DNA from: JAVVHH01 sp965199665
GTDB lineage: Bacteria > Pseudomonadota > Alphaproteobacteria > Acetobacterales > Acetobacteraceae
DNA length: 64,000 nucleotides
Assembly: GCA_965199665.1 (NCBI GenBank)
Contig: OZ241208.1
Span: forward strand, 2,356,001-2,420,000
Direction: 5' to 3'
Under the pieces are notes generated by a model. That model was given only the letters and a program-made list of their open reading frames with translations. It did not search any database and was not told where the DNA came from. The position numbers and the translations under genes are program-made. Positions within the stretch are counted from its first letter, which is position 1. Each line of letters opens with the position of its first letter. Shown here piece after piece: positions 8,830-17,936 of this stretch.

Positions 8830-10017
8830 GTGCCAACCACTTCCGATGACCGGGACGTCACGCTCGGCCCCGTGCCGACCATCAGCATGGCGGTCGCCTC
8901 CGGACTGGCCGTCGCCAATATCTATTACAACCAGCCGATGCTCGGGATCATGGAGCGCGAGATGCCGGGCGGCCTTACCGGCTTCATCCCGACCGCAACC
9001 CAGCTCGGATACGCGATCGGCATCATCCTGCTGGTGCCACTGGGCGACCTGATCGAGCGGCGGCGGCTCATCGTCGTCCAATTCCTCGCCCTGGCGGCGG
9101 CGTTGGTCGGCGTCGCGGTGGCGCCGACGACGGGGCTGATCGCACTCGGCTCGCTGTTCGTCGGCGTGTGCGCCACGGTGGCGCAGCAGATCGTGCCGCT
9201 GGCGGCGCAGTTGGCGCCAGCCACCCGCCGGGGCGCAGTCGTCGGCACGGTGATGGCCGGCCTGCTCTGCGGCATCCTGCTCAGCCGGACGCTGGCCGGC
9301 GCGGTTGCCGAAGCATCGGGCTGGCGCGAGGTGTTCTGGCTCGGGGTGCCGCTGGCGCTCGGCGCCGGCGCGCTGATGGCCGTCCGCCTGCCCCGTAGCC
9401 AGCCGGAGCCCGGCCCCGGCTACGGCGCCTTGCTCGCCTCCCTGACCGGCTTGATCCGCGAGTTCCCCGCCTTGCGCTTGGCCGCGCTGACCCAGGCGCT
9501 GCTGTTCGCCTCCTTCACCATCTTCTGGACCGTGCTGGCGCTGCACCTGGAGGAACCCCGTTTCCATCTCGGCGCCGACGTGGCGGGCTTGTTCGGCGTC
9601 ATCGGGGCCGCCGGAGTGCTGGCCGCACCATTGGCGGGGCGCCTGGCCGACCGGAACGGGCCGGGCCTGGTGATCGTGCTCGGCGCGGTCCTCTCCGTGG
9701 TGGCCTGGCTGATGTTCGGTCTATGGACCGCGCTGCCCGGCCTGGTCGTGGGCGTCATCGTGCTCGACCTGGCGGTGCAGTCCTCGTTGGTCTCCAACCA
9801 GCACGTCGTCTACGCGTTGCGGCCGGCGGCGCGCTCGCGGCTCAACACGGTGTTCGTCGGCGCGATGTTCATCGGCGGGGCGGCCGGATCGGCGGCGGCG
9901 ACGGCGGCGTGGAACGCGGGCGGCTGGCCGGCCGTGTGCGCACTCGGCGGCGGCGTGGCGGCGCTGGCGACGTTACTGCAGCTCGTCGCCCGCCGGCCGC
10001 GCCGCGCCGCTCACTGA
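8830..10017 (+). CDS. MFS transporter
   Basis: A 395-residue integral membrane protein with about 12 hydrophobic spans. The start is GTG 8830, set by the ribosome binding site AGGAGGG at 8817-8823. The first span carries NIYYNQPMLGIM, a signature of the YgaY/YybF-like branch of the major facilitator superfamily. The cytoplasmic loop after span 2 contains GDLIERRR, the motif-A-like region, and the second half has a GRLADRNGPG counterpart. Members are usually proton-driven drug or metabolite exporters; the substrate is unknown. It is divergent from the broken GST gene, and its end overlaps the convergent GH15 gene by 7 bp. Confidence 0.85.
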   Translation: MPTTSDDRDVTLGPVPTISMAVASGLAVANIYYNQPMLGIMEREMPGGLTGFIPTATQLGYAIGIILLVPLGDLIERRRLIVVQFLALAAALVGVAVAPTTGLIALGSLFVGVCATVAQQIVPLAAQLAPATRRGAVVGTVMAGLLCGILLSRTLAGAVAEASGWREVFWLGVPLALGAGALMAVRLPRSQPEPGPGYGALLASLTGLIREFPALRLAALTQALLFASFTIFWTVLALHLEEPRFHLGADVAGLFGVIGAAGVLAAPLAGRLADRNGPGLVIVLGAVLSVVAWLMFGLWTALPGLVVGVIVLDLAVQSSLVSNQHVVYALRPAARSRLNTVFVGAMFIGGAAGSAAATAAWNAGGWPAVCALGGGVAALATLLQLVARRPRRAAH

Positions 10018-11813
10018 CGCACGCCGTCCAGGAGCAGCGCCGTGGTGATCAGCGCCACGTGACTGAACGCTTGCGGGAAATTGCCGGTAAAGCGCTGCAG
10101 GCGCGGGTCGTATTCCTCGGCCAGCAGGCCGACATCGTTGCAAAGCCCGATCAGCCGCTGGAACAAGGCGCGGGCGTCGTCGGTCCGGCCGCTGAGATGT
10201 TGCGCCTGAGCGAGCCAAAAGCTGCAGGCCAGGAACGCCCCCTCCCGCCCGGGGAGCCCGTCATCCGACTCGACGGCGCGATAACGCAGCACGAAGCCGT
10301 CCTCCAGCAAGTCCTTCTCGATCGCGGCGATCGTTCCCACTACGCGCGGGTCGGTGCCGGGCAGGAAGCCCACGACGGGGATCAGCAGGAGGCTCGCATC
10401 CAGCGCCGTCTCGCCGAAAGCCTGGGTGAAGCTGTTCAGCGCCGGGTCGAAGCCTTGCTCGCAGACGGTGTGGAAGATCTCGTCGCGCACGCCGCGCCAG
10501 CGGTCCAGCGGCCCGTCCAGTTGGCTGCGCTCGGCATCCTCGATCGAGCGGGAGAAGGCGAGCCAGGCCATGACCTTGCTGAACGTGTAGTGCTTCGGCC
10601 CGCCGCGCGACTCCCACAGGCCGCTATCCTTCTCGTGCCATAGCGTTTCGAGGTGGTTGAGCAGCTCGCATTGCAACGGCCACGCGAAATCCTTGGCCAT
10701 CAGGTGACCGCGCCGTGCCAGGTTGAGCGCCTCGCAGACCTCGCCAAAGATGTCGAGCTGGAGCTGCTTGGAGGCGGCATTGCCGACCCGCACCGGCTTG
10801 GAGCCCTCGTAGCCCGCCAGCGCGCCGATCTCCCACTCCTCCAGCCGCCGCTCCCCCGCGACGCCATACATGATCTGGACCTGGTCGGGCCGCCCGGCCG
10901 CGCTGCGTTGCAGCCACTTCGCCCAGGCCCCGGCCTCTTCGTAGTAACCGGCCTCCATGAACGCGAACAACGTCAGGCTCGCGTCGCGCAGCCAGCAAAA
11001 CCGGTAATCCCAGTTGCGCACGCCGCCAATTTCTTCAGGCAACGACGTGGTCGGCGCCGCGACGATGCCGCCGGTCTCCCGGTCGGTGAGGCACTTCAGC
11101 ATCAGCAACGATCGGCTGATGGAGACCGCCCACTCGCCCGCGTAGGTGTTGCGCGCCGACCAGGCTTCCCAGAACGCCATCGTCTTGTGCAGCAGGTCCG
11201 CATGGTCCTGGCCCATCGGGACCGGCAGGTGCGACGCGCAATGCGTCAACACGAACGGCACGCTCTCGCCCGCCACCAACGTGAAGTCGGCCACGGTGAC
11301 CATGTTCTCCCCCCGCAGCGCCGCGTCAGTGCGCAACACCACCATGTCCGGCCCGGAGACCGCGACGATGCCGTTGCCGCCTTCCCGCGCCGTGACCCAC
11401 GGGACGGATTGGCCGTAGTCGAACCGCAGCGCCAGCTCCATGCGCATGTCCACCCGCCCGCTGCGGCAGGTCGCGACTCGCACCAGCGTTCCCAACGTCG
11501 TCTCCGGCACCATGAAGTCGGTGACGACGACGGTGCCCCCGTCCGTGTCCCAGGTCGTTTCGAGCACGGCGGTCGGCCCGGCGTAACGGCGAGACGTCGC
11601 CGGCCCGAGGGACTTGCCGTCCGCCACCGGGGCGATGTGGAACCGCCCGTTCTCCGGCGCGCCCAGGATCGCGGCCAGGCAGGCCCCGGAGTCGAAACGC
11701 GGCCAGCACAGCCAGTCGATGCTGCCGTCCCGCCCGACCAACGCCGCACTCTGGCAGTCGCCAATGAGCGCGTAATCTTCGATGCGTAACGAGTGCGGAC
11801 GGGCGATGGTCAT
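10011..11813 (-). CDS. Glycoside hydrolase family 15 protein (glucoamylase/trehalase-like)
   Basis: A 600-residue protein with start ATG at 11813 (MTIARPHSLRIEDYALIGD); an in-frame upstream ATG at 11858 is less likely. Residues about 1-220 form the N-terminal beta-sandwich with the typical IEDYALIGDCQSAALVGRDG and IDWLCWPRFDS opening. The rest is the (alpha/alpha)6 barrel, with the family signature GGVRNWDYRFCWLRDASLTL and the EEIG segment before it. GH15 enzymes release glucose from alpha-glucans or hydrolyse trehalose by inversion. There is no signal peptide, so a cytoplasmic role on trehalose or a storage glucan is likely. Confidence 0.9.
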   Translation of the reverse strand: MTIARPHSLRIEDYALIGDCQSAALVGRDGSIDWLCWPRFDSGACLAAILGAPENGRFHIAPVADGKSLGPATSRRYAGPTAVLETTWDTDGGTVVVTDFMVPETTLGTLVRVATCRSGRVDMRMELALRFDYGQSVPWVTAREGGNGIVAVSGPDMVVLRTDAALRGENMVTVADFTLVAGESVPFVLTHCASHLPVPMGQDHADLLHKTMAFWEAWSARNTYAGEWAVSISRSLLMLKCLTDRETGGIVAAPTTSLPEEIGGVRNWDYRFCWLRDASLTLFAFMEAGYYEEAGAWAKWLQRSAAGRPDQVQIMYGVAGERRLEEWEIGALAGYEGSKPVRVGNAASKQLQLDIFGEVCEALNLARRGHLMAKDFAWPLQCELLNHLETLWHEKDSGLWESRGGPKHYTFSKVMAWLAFSRSIEDAERSQLDGPLDRWRGVRDEIFHTVCEQGFDPALNSFTQAFGETALDASLLLIPVVGFLPGTDPRVVGTIAAIEKDLLEDGFVLRYRAVESDDGLPGREGAFLACSFWLAQAQHLSGRTDDARALFQRLIGLCNDVGLLAEEYDPRLQRFTGNFPQAFSHVALITTALLLDGVRQ

Positions 11814-11884
11814 GGCAGTCCTCGACGCGACAGCGCCGGGTAAGTTGCCGTGTGACAATTCGGCACCGTCCCGTGCCGTTCAGC

Positions 11885-11913
11885 TTGACTTCTGCGGACG
11901 ATTTCACGATATG
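11885..11913 (+). promoter_or_regulatory. Candidate promoter for the DEAD-box helicase gene
   Basis: TTGACT (11885-11890) is followed after 17 bases by GATATG (11908-11913). It would give an 80-90 nucleotide leader before ATG 11999, a length reminiscent of cold-induced helicase leaders. Confidence 0.4.
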
Positions 11914-11998
11914 CGCAACAGAAATGCGCGATCTACCGGCGCCTTTCTCCATGCTGGCGGATACGTGCCGCCCTTACCCGGATGAGACAAGACGCTTG

Positions 11999-13954
11999 AT
12001 GAACGACCTGGCCGCGCCCGCGGAAGTTGACGTGCATGCCGACGAGGTAACGCTCGATCCATCCGCCGCGGCCGCCGAGGCGGCAACCCCGGCCATGGCC
12101 GATCAGCCGGCAGCCGCGGCTGCGTCCACGGCGACCGACGAGCCGGACCCCGAGGGGAAGGCTGACGACGAACAGACCGAGGGTGAGCCGGTCGCCACCC
12201 ACGAGGCGCCGGAAGAAGAAGAGAACGGTTTCGCCGGCCTCGGCCTTTCGCCCGAAGTCGTGCGCGCCGTCAGCGAGAAGGGCTATCGCCAGCCTACCCC
12301 GATCCAAGCGCAGGCGATCCCCTCCATTCTGATGGGCCGCGACGTGCTCGGCACCGCGCAGACCGGAACGGGCAAGACCGGCGGCTTCGTGCTGCCGATG
12401 CTCGACATCCTATCCGGCGCCCGGTCCCGCGCCCGCATGCCGCGCAGCCTGATCCTCGAGCCGACGCGTGAACTCGCGCTGCAAGTCGCCGAGAACTTCG
12501 TCCAGTACGGCAAGTATCTGAAGCTCACCCACGCCCTGCTGATCGGCGGCGAGAGCATGTCGGATCAGAAGGAAGCGTTGATGCGCGGCGTGGACGTGCT
12601 GATCGCAACGCCGGGTCGTCTGATGGACCTGTTCGAGCGCGGCGGGTTGCTGCTGACCGACACCAGCCTGCTCGTGATCGACGAGGCCGATCGCATGCTG
12701 GACATGGGCTTCATCCCTGACGTCGAGAAGATCGTCGGCTTCCTGCCCGAGCGGCGCCAGACGCTGTTCTTCAGCGCCACCATGGCCCCCGAAATCCGCC
12801 GCCTCGCCGACGCTTTCCTGCGCGAGCCCAAGGAAATCGCCGTCAGCCGTCCCTCGAGCGTGGCGACCACCATCGTGGCCGGGCTGGCCGTGGTGGACGA
12901 CCTCGACAAGCGTGAGGCGCTCCGCCGCCTGATCAAGACGGACGAGGTTCAGAACGCGCTGATCTTCTGCAACCGCAAGCGTGACGTCGACATCCTGTAT
13001 AAGTCGCTCAAGCGGCACGGCTTCTCCGTCGGCTCCCTCCATGGCGACATGAGCCAGCCCGAGCGCTTCGCCACGCTCGGCAAGTTCAAGGCCGGCGAGT
13101 TGCGCCTGCTCGTGTGCAGCGACGTCGCCGCCCGCGGCATCGACATCGGCGGGTTGAGCCACGTGTTCAACTTCGACGTGCCGATCCATGCAGAGGATTA
13201 CGTTCACCGCATCGGCCGCACCGGTCGTGCGGGCATGACCGGGCACGCCTACTCGCTCGCCACGCCCTATGATCGCGGCTTCGTCGAAGCGATCGAGAAG
13301 CTGGTGGGCGCCCCTATTCCCCGCATCACCGTCGAGGGCTTCGACCCCGTGGCGTTCGCCGAGGATGACGGCAAGCGCCGCCGCGGCGGACGGACGGCGG
13401 CCAAGCCGGTCAAGCCGAAGGCCAAGGCGGAAACCCTCGAGGACGCGACCGCGCTGGCCATTCCGGTGCCCAAACGCCGCAGCCGCAGCAAGAAGGCCGC
13501 GGCCGAGCCGATGCCGGTGGACGCGCCGCAGCCCGAGGTGATCGAGGCCCGCGCGGCCGAACCGGTTGAGCCCGTTCGCTCCCGCGATCGCAGCGAGCGG
13601 AGCGACCGCAACCGGTCCGACCGTGGCGAGCGGTCGGAGCGCGACGCTTCGTCCCGCGACGGTTCCTATCGTGACCGCGACAGCCAGAGCCGCGATACCC
13701 AGGGCCGCGATACTCAGGGGCGCGATACCCAAAACCGGGACGTCCAAGGTCGCGACCAGTCGCGCGATAATCAGTCGCGTGACCAGGGCCGGGATCGCGA
13801 GCGCTTCGGCCGCGACCGCGACGCGCGGCGCGAGCGCTACCGCCGCGACGACGACCTCGGCCCGGCCGTGCTCGGGTTCGGCGACGACGTTCCCGCCTTC
13901 ATGTTGCTGCGCGCCCGCACGCCGCGGGTGCACGCCGCGACGGAAACGGAGTAA
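11999..13954 (+). CDS. DEAD-box ATP-dependent RNA helicase (RhlE-like)
   Basis: A 651-residue protein. After an acidic, Ala-rich N-terminal 75 residues comes a complete helicase core in order: Q motif (GYRQPTPIQAQAIP), motif I AQTGTGKT, Ia PTRELALQ, Ib TPGR, II DEAD, III SAT, then the second RecA domain with ARGID and HRIGRTGRAG. It unwinds RNA in ribosome assembly or mRNA decay. The C-terminal 150 residues are a basic low-complexity tail of Arg/Asp/Ser/Gln repeats that probably binds RNA. The start is not certain; ATG 11999 is preferred because the upstream in-frame sequence does not look conserved. It is likely monocistronic. Confidence 0.93.
   Translation: MNDLAAPAEVDVHADEVTLDPSAAAAEAATPAMADQPAAAAASTATDEPDPEGKADDEQTEGEPVATHEAPEEEENGFAGLGLSPEVVRAVSEKGYRQPTPIQAQAIPSILMGRDVLGTAQTGTGKTGGFVLPMLDILSGARSRARMPRSLILEPTRELALQVAENFVQYGKYLKLTHALLIGGESMSDQKEALMRGVDVLIATPGRLMDLFERGGLLLTDTSLLVIDEADRMLDMGFIPDVEKIVGFLPERRQTLFFSATMAPEIRRLADAFLREPKEIAVSRPSSVATTIVAGLAVVDDLDKREALRRLIKTDEVQNALIFCNRKRDVDILYKSLKRHGFSVGSLHGDMSQPERFATLGKFKAGELRLLVCSDVAARGIDIGGLSHVFNFDVPIHAEDYVHRIGRTGRAGMTGHAYSLATPYDRGFVEAIEKLVGAPIPRITVEGFDPVAFAEDDGKRRRGGRTAAKPVKPKAKAETLEDATALAIPVPKRRSRSKKAAAEPMPVDAPQPEVIEARAAEPVEPVRSRDRSERSDRNRSDRGERSERDASSRDGSYRDRDSQSRDTQGRDTQGRDTQNRDVQGRDQSRDNQSRDQGRDRERFGRDRDARRERYRRDDDLGPAVLGFGDDVPAFMLLRARTPRVHAATETE
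13689..13800 (+). repeat. Tandem RD(T/V)Q(G/N)-coding repeats in the helicase tail
   Basis: About seven imperfect copies of a 15-bp unit (cgcgatacccagggc-like), the first three nearly identical at DNA level, encode RDTQG, RDTQG, RDTQN, RDVQG, RDQS, RDNQS and RDQG. This is a slippage-prone, intrinsically disordered segment. Confidence 0.7.
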
Positions 13955-13994
13955 AGGACGCGCTCGTCCGACAAGAAGCCAGGGAGGCCAGTCC

Positions 13995-15248
13995 ATGAAC
14001 GTCGTTACGCCCGTCCAACGCCCCGAAGAGGCCGAGGCCTATGCGACGCAGGACCAGCCGGCCAAGGCCCGCAAGCTCGGCCCGTTCAAGTGGGACGACG
14101 CCCTCCTGCTCGACGACGTGCTGACCGAGGACGAGCGCGCCATCCGCGACGCCGCGCATGATTACTGCCAGGAGAAGCTCCAGCCCCGCGTGCTGGAGGC
14201 CAACCGGCACGAGAAGTTCCATCGCGAGATCATGACCGAGATGGGCGAGATGGGCTTTCTCGGCGCCACGCTCGACAGCCATGGCTGCGCCGGCGTCGGC
14301 TATGTCGCCTACGGTCTGATCGCCCGCGAGGTCGAGCGCGTCGATAGCGGCTATCGCTCCGCCTTTTCCGTGCAGTCCTCGCTGGTGATGTATCCCATTT
14401 GGGCGTTCGGTTCCGACGACCAGAAGGGCCGCTTCCTGCCCAAGCTGCGCTCCGGCGAATTCGTCGGCTGCTTCGGCCTGACCGAGCCCGATGCCGGGTC
14501 CGACCCGGCTTCCATGCGCACCCGCGCCCGATCGGTCGATGGCGGCTTCCGGGTCAGCGGCTCCAAGACCTGGATCACCAACTCGCCGATCGCCGACGTC
14601 TTCGTCGTCTGGGCCAAGAACGATGCGGGCGACATCAAGGGATACATCCTCGAGAAGGGGATGACCGGCCTGACCGCGCCCAAGATCGAGGGCAAGTTCT
14701 CGCTGCGTGCCTCCGTCACCGGCATGATCATGATGGATGACGTGTTCGTCCCCGCCGGCAACGAGCTGCCCGGCGTCAAGGGTCTGCGCGGCCCGTTCTC
14801 CTGCCTCAACAATGCGCGCTACGGGATCAGCTGGGGCTCGCTGGGCGCCGCCGAGTTCTGCTGGCACGCCGCGCGCGACTACACCATGCAGCGCCAGATG
14901 TTCGGCCGCCCGCTCGCGGCCACGCAGCTGATCCAGAAGAAGCTCGCCGACATGCAGACCGAGATCACCCTCGGCCTCCACAGCGTCCTGCGCCTCGGCC
15001 GCCTGATGGACGAGGGCCGCGCCGCGCCCGAGATGATCAGCCTGCTGAAGCGCAACAATTGCGGCAAGTCGCTCGACATTGCCCGCGTCTCGCGCGACAT
15101 GCATGGCGGCAACGGCATCTCGGACGAATATGGCGTCATCCGCCATGTGATGAACCTCGAGGCCGTCAACACCTACGAAGGTACCCACGACGTCCACGCT
15201 CTCATCCTCGGCCGCGCCCAAACCGGGCTCTCCGCCTTCGGCGGATAG
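13995..15248 (+). CDS. gcdH: Glutaryl-CoA dehydrogenase
   Basis: A 417-residue acyl-CoA dehydrogenase starting at ATG 13995 with ribosome binding site AGGGAGG at 13981-13987. It matches glutaryl-CoA dehydrogenase closely: GFLGATL...GCAGVGYVAYGLIAREVERVDSGYRS, the FAD-binding CFGLTEPDAGSDP, and the C-terminal NTYEGTHDVHALILGRAQTG with catalytic base Glu395. It oxidatively decarboxylates glutaryl-CoA to crotonyl-CoA in lysine, tryptophan and benzoate breakdown, passing electrons to ETF. An enoyl-CoA hydratase that could continue the pathway lies at 28.7 kb but is not linked to it. The TAG stop falls just before the region that codes for the N-terminus of the RlmD-type gene. Confidence 0.93.
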   Translation: MNVVTPVQRPEEAEAYATQDQPAKARKLGPFKWDDALLLDDVLTEDERAIRDAAHDYCQEKLQPRVLEANRHEKFHREIMTEMGEMGFLGATLDSHGCAGVGYVAYGLIAREVERVDSGYRSAFSVQSSLVMYPIWAFGSDDQKGRFLPKLRSGEFVGCFGLTEPDAGSDPASMRTRARSVDGGFRVSGSKTWITNSPIADVFVVWAKNDAGDIKGYILEKGMTGLTAPKIEGKFSLRASVTGMIMMDDVFVPAGNELPGVKGLRGPFSCLNNARYGISWGSLGAAEFCWHAARDYTMQRQMFGRPLAATQLIQKKLADMQTEITLGLHSVLRLGRLMDEGRAAPEMISLLKRNNCGKSLDIARVSRDMHGGNGISDEYGVIRHVMNLEAVNTYEGTHDVHALILGRAQTGLSAFGG

Positions 15249-15405
15249 CGACAAGCCCGTCCGCGTCGATTCGATCGGCGCGGACGGCGATGGTCTGGCT
15301 CGGGTTTCCGAGCGCAGCCTTTATCTTCCCAACACCCTGCCCGGCGAACTCGTTCAGCCCGGCACGCTGAGCCGGCGCGGTGACGGCCTTACCGCCGAGT
15401 CCACC

Positions 15406-16479
15406 GTGATCGAGGCCTCGCCCGACCGGGTCACGCCGCCCTGCCCACACTTCGGCCCCTGCGGTGGCTGCACGCTGCAACACTGGGCCGACGCGCCCTA
15501 CGCCGCCTGGAAGGCCAGCCGCGCCGCCGCCGCCCTCGGCCTCGAGACGGTCCCCCTCGCGCGCACGCCGCCCGCGACCCGGCGGCGCATGGACCTTGCC
15601 ATCCGCCGTGTCGGCCCCGCGGTCGAAATCGGCCTGCATCGCCGCCGGTCGACCGACGTGGTCGACATGCAGGCCTGCCCCATTCTGCATCCCACCCTGT
15701 TCGCGCTCGTCGGGGCCCTGCGCCCGGTCCTGCGACGGCTCGATGGCCTGCGCCGCTTGGGCGAGGCCAGCGTCAACCTGCTCGATGATGGCCCCGACCT
15801 CCTGCTCCGCACCGACGCCCCCCTGACGGCGCGCGACCGCACCACCCTGGCCGCCTTTGCCGACGCTGCCGGCGTGCCGCGCATCAGCGCCGGCCGCCTC
15901 GGCCAAGCCGGCAACGAGCCCGCCGCCGTGCTCCGCCGCCCCCGCCTCATTTTCGCCGGCCACGACACGGCCGTTCCGCCCGGCGCCTTCCTCCAAGCCT
16001 CGCGCGAGGGCGAGCAGGCGATCGTCGCCGCCGTCGAGCGCGCCCTCCCGGCCAAGCTCAAGGGACCCATCGTCGAGCTCTACGCCGGGTGCGGCAGCCT
16101 GACGCATGCGCTGGCCGCGCGCAGCCGCGTGCTGGCTTGGGAGGGCGACGCGGCCGCCGTCGCGGCGCTGAAGGGCGCCGGCAACGGCCGGGTTACGGTG
16201 ACGATGCGCGACCTCGCCCGCCAGCCGCTCACCGCCGGCGAGCTCAAAGGCGCCGCCGCGATCGTGCTCGATCCCCCCTATAACGGTGCGGCCGCCCAGA
16301 TGCCGGCCCTGGCCGCCTCCGGCGTGCCGATCGTCTACGTCAGCTGCAACCCCGGCGCGCTCACCCGCGACTCCCGCATCTTACTGGCCGCCGGCTACCG
16401 GCTCACTTCCGCCGAAGCCGTGGACCAGTTCCTATGGTCGACCCAGGTCGAGACGATCGCGGCTTTTCAGAAACGCTGA
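15406..16479 (+). CDS. Class I SAM-dependent 23S rRNA (uracil-C5) methyltransferase, RlmD type
   Basis: From GTG 15406 the protein is 357 residues. It has the [4Fe-4S] cysteines C13, C19 and C22 (CPHFGPCGGC) and a later ACP, a SAM-binding ELYAGCGSLT motif, LDPPYNG, the catalytic-cysteine region YVSCNPG and the closing QFLWSTQVE. This is the RumA/RlmD family, which makes m5U in 23S rRNA. Reading the same frame upstream gives a recognisable TRAM RNA-binding domain (VRVDSIGADGDGLARV, LPNTLPGELVQPG) at about 15247-15405, but no ATG, GTG or TTG begins it; the only near-start is CTG 15295, inside the domain. The true start is therefore unresolved. It follows gcdH directly and overlaps the convergent membrane protein by 13 bp. 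Confidence 0.85.
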   Translation: MIEASPDRVTPPCPHFGPCGGCTLQHWADAPYAAWKASRAAAALGLETVPLARTPPATRRRMDLAIRRVGPAVEIGLHRRRSTDVVDMQACPILHPTLFALVGALRPVLRRLDGLRRLGEASVNLLDDGPDLLLRTDAPLTARDRTTLAAFADAAGVPRISAGRLGQAGNEPAAVLRRPRLIFAGHDTAVPPGAFLQASREGEQAIVAAVERALPAKLKGPIVELYAGCGSLTHALAARSRVLAWEGDAAAVAALKGAGNGRVTVTMRDLARQPLTAGELKGAAAIVLDPPYNGAAAQMPALAASGVPIVYVSCNPGALTRDSRILLAAGYRLTSAEAVDQFLWSTQVETIAAFQKR

Positions 16480-17936
16480 CCGACGCTCACGGGCCTCAGC
16501 TCGATCTCCTGCTTGCGGTAGAATTTCATGACCAGCTCCCAGAGCCACGGGGGATCGGCGGCCAGCCGGAACGATCCGGTGGCTGGCGGCAACATCCCAC
16601 TCACCACCGGCGGCATGGGCGCCATCGCGAAGATCATGCCCGGTCCCGGACCGTGTCCCGCCGCCCAGTTCGCCCGCCGGACGCTGACCGCCGTCGGCCA
16701 TGCGGCATAGGCCTGCTCCAGGGTCCCGAGTTCCCGCCCCAACATGACGACCATCACCCCGCCGAGCACCGCCGCGCCGATCGTCGGCGTGAGGGCCGTG
16801 CGGCTCCATCGGGGCCAGATCGTCGCCGGCACCGTGGCGAGCAGCGCGGCGCCGGACAATAACGTGAGTAACGCCAGGCACTGACGCACCGTGTCGTGCC
16901 GTTCGCAGCACACGAGACCGAATTTGTAGTACGAGCCGGCGATGGACAGGAAGCAGGTCGCCTGCAGGCTGGCGACGAGCACCGCCAGCACCCATCGCTG
17001 GCCCGCCGGGTCACCGGCCGAGCGTGACCCGCGGAACAGCGCCAGGAAGCCGAAGCCGATCAGCACCTTGAGGGTAGCGCCGAGCAGGATCGCCCGCTTG
17101 CCGGCCTCCGCACCGTCCAGCACCGCGAGCTCGCGGAAATAGGTGGGAACGGCCCGGGCCAGGCTGGCAAAGGGGTGACCGAGATAGGTCGGGTTCGGCA
17201 ACACACCGCGATAGGTGATGTTCTCCGCCAACGAACCGCGTCCGAGCGACAGGGCGACGAAAACGACGAGCCCCATGGCCAACGGCACCAACCAGACGAT
17301 CGCGTCCCGCCCCGACCCGATCCGCTTCGTGAGGTGCAGCGCGATCATGCCCGTGGCGAACACGATGACGAAGAGCGCGCCGACCTCGGCCGACGACGCC
17401 GCGCAGAGCAGGCAGACGATGAGGAACGCCAGGCCGCGCCGGCGATCCCAGCGTCCATCGACGATCTGGAACGCGACAGCCACGATCGCCGCCAGCGTCG
17501 GCACGTAGGCGACCGCACCCATCGGCCAGTAGAACACCTCCGCCACGCTGTGGCCGAGCATGGTCAAGCACACCACGACGGCGGCGATGACCAGCCGCGC
17601 CCGGCCCGGCCCACGGCGGACGAAAAGCAGCGGCCCGATCAACAAGGACGACCACAGCAGCGCCAGGAACGGTGTGACGAGTTGATGCCCGCTGCCCTCC
17701 TCCGCGAGGAAGTACAGGCCCGCAACGCTTTCCGACAGCGGCCGGGGACTCCAGGTCAGCAATCGCCGGAAGAAGAACGACCACCCCTCGGTCCGAAACA
17801 GTCCGAAGTCGTGGTACTCGTCCGGCCGCCAGTTCGCCATCGGCAAGAGCCCGGCGAAGCTCGCCAGCACCAGCCCCGCGAGGCCGATCACCAACCATGA
17901 CAGCCCCGCCGGGGCCGCGTCGTGCGTTCTTTTCAT
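16467..17936 (-). CDS. Polytopic membrane protein of unknown function
   Basis: A 489-residue protein with roughly 10-11 hydrophobic spans and an N-terminal acidic loop carrying NWRPDEYHDFGLF, which resembles the catalytic-type first periplasmic loop of GT-C glycosyltransferases and of DUF6056/GtrII-like proteins. The family is not certain. The C-terminal 80 residues are less hydrophobic and may lie in the periplasm. Its ATG overlaps the stop of the upstream dehydrogenase gene (ATGA at 17933-17936), so the two form an operon. Confidence 0.6.
   Translation of the reverse strand: MKRTHDAAPAGLSWLVIGLAGLVLASFAGLLPMANWRPDEYHDFGLFRTEGWSFFFRRLLTWSPRPLSESVAGLYFLAEEGSGHQLVTPFLALLWSSLLIGPLLFVRRGPGRARLVIAAVVVCLTMLGHSVAEVFYWPMGAVAYVPTLAAIVAVAFQIVDGRWDRRRGLAFLIVCLLCAASSAEVGALFVIVFATGMIALHLTKRIGSGRDAIVWLVPLAMGLVVFVALSLGRGSLAENITYRGVLPNPTYLGHPFASLARAVPTYFRELAVLDGAEAGKRAILLGATLKVLIGFGFLALFRGSRSAGDPAGQRWVLAVLVASLQATCFLSIAGSYYKFGLVCCERHDTVRQCLALLTLLSGAALLATVPATIWPRWSRTALTPTIGAAVLGGVMVVMLGRELGTLEQAYAAWPTAVSVRRANWAAGHGPGPGMIFAMAPMPPVVSGMLPPATGSFRLAADPPWLWELVMKFYRKQEIELRPVSVGQRF

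Noticed and set aside
13689..13800. Short regular repeats considered as a CRISPR array
   Set aside because: The repeats are direct 15-bp coding units without spacers, in frame with the helicase tail.
12410..13996. A 528-codon open frame antisense to the DEAD-box helicase
   Set aside because: Low-complexity translation mirroring the helicase repeats; no independent motif or ribosome binding site.
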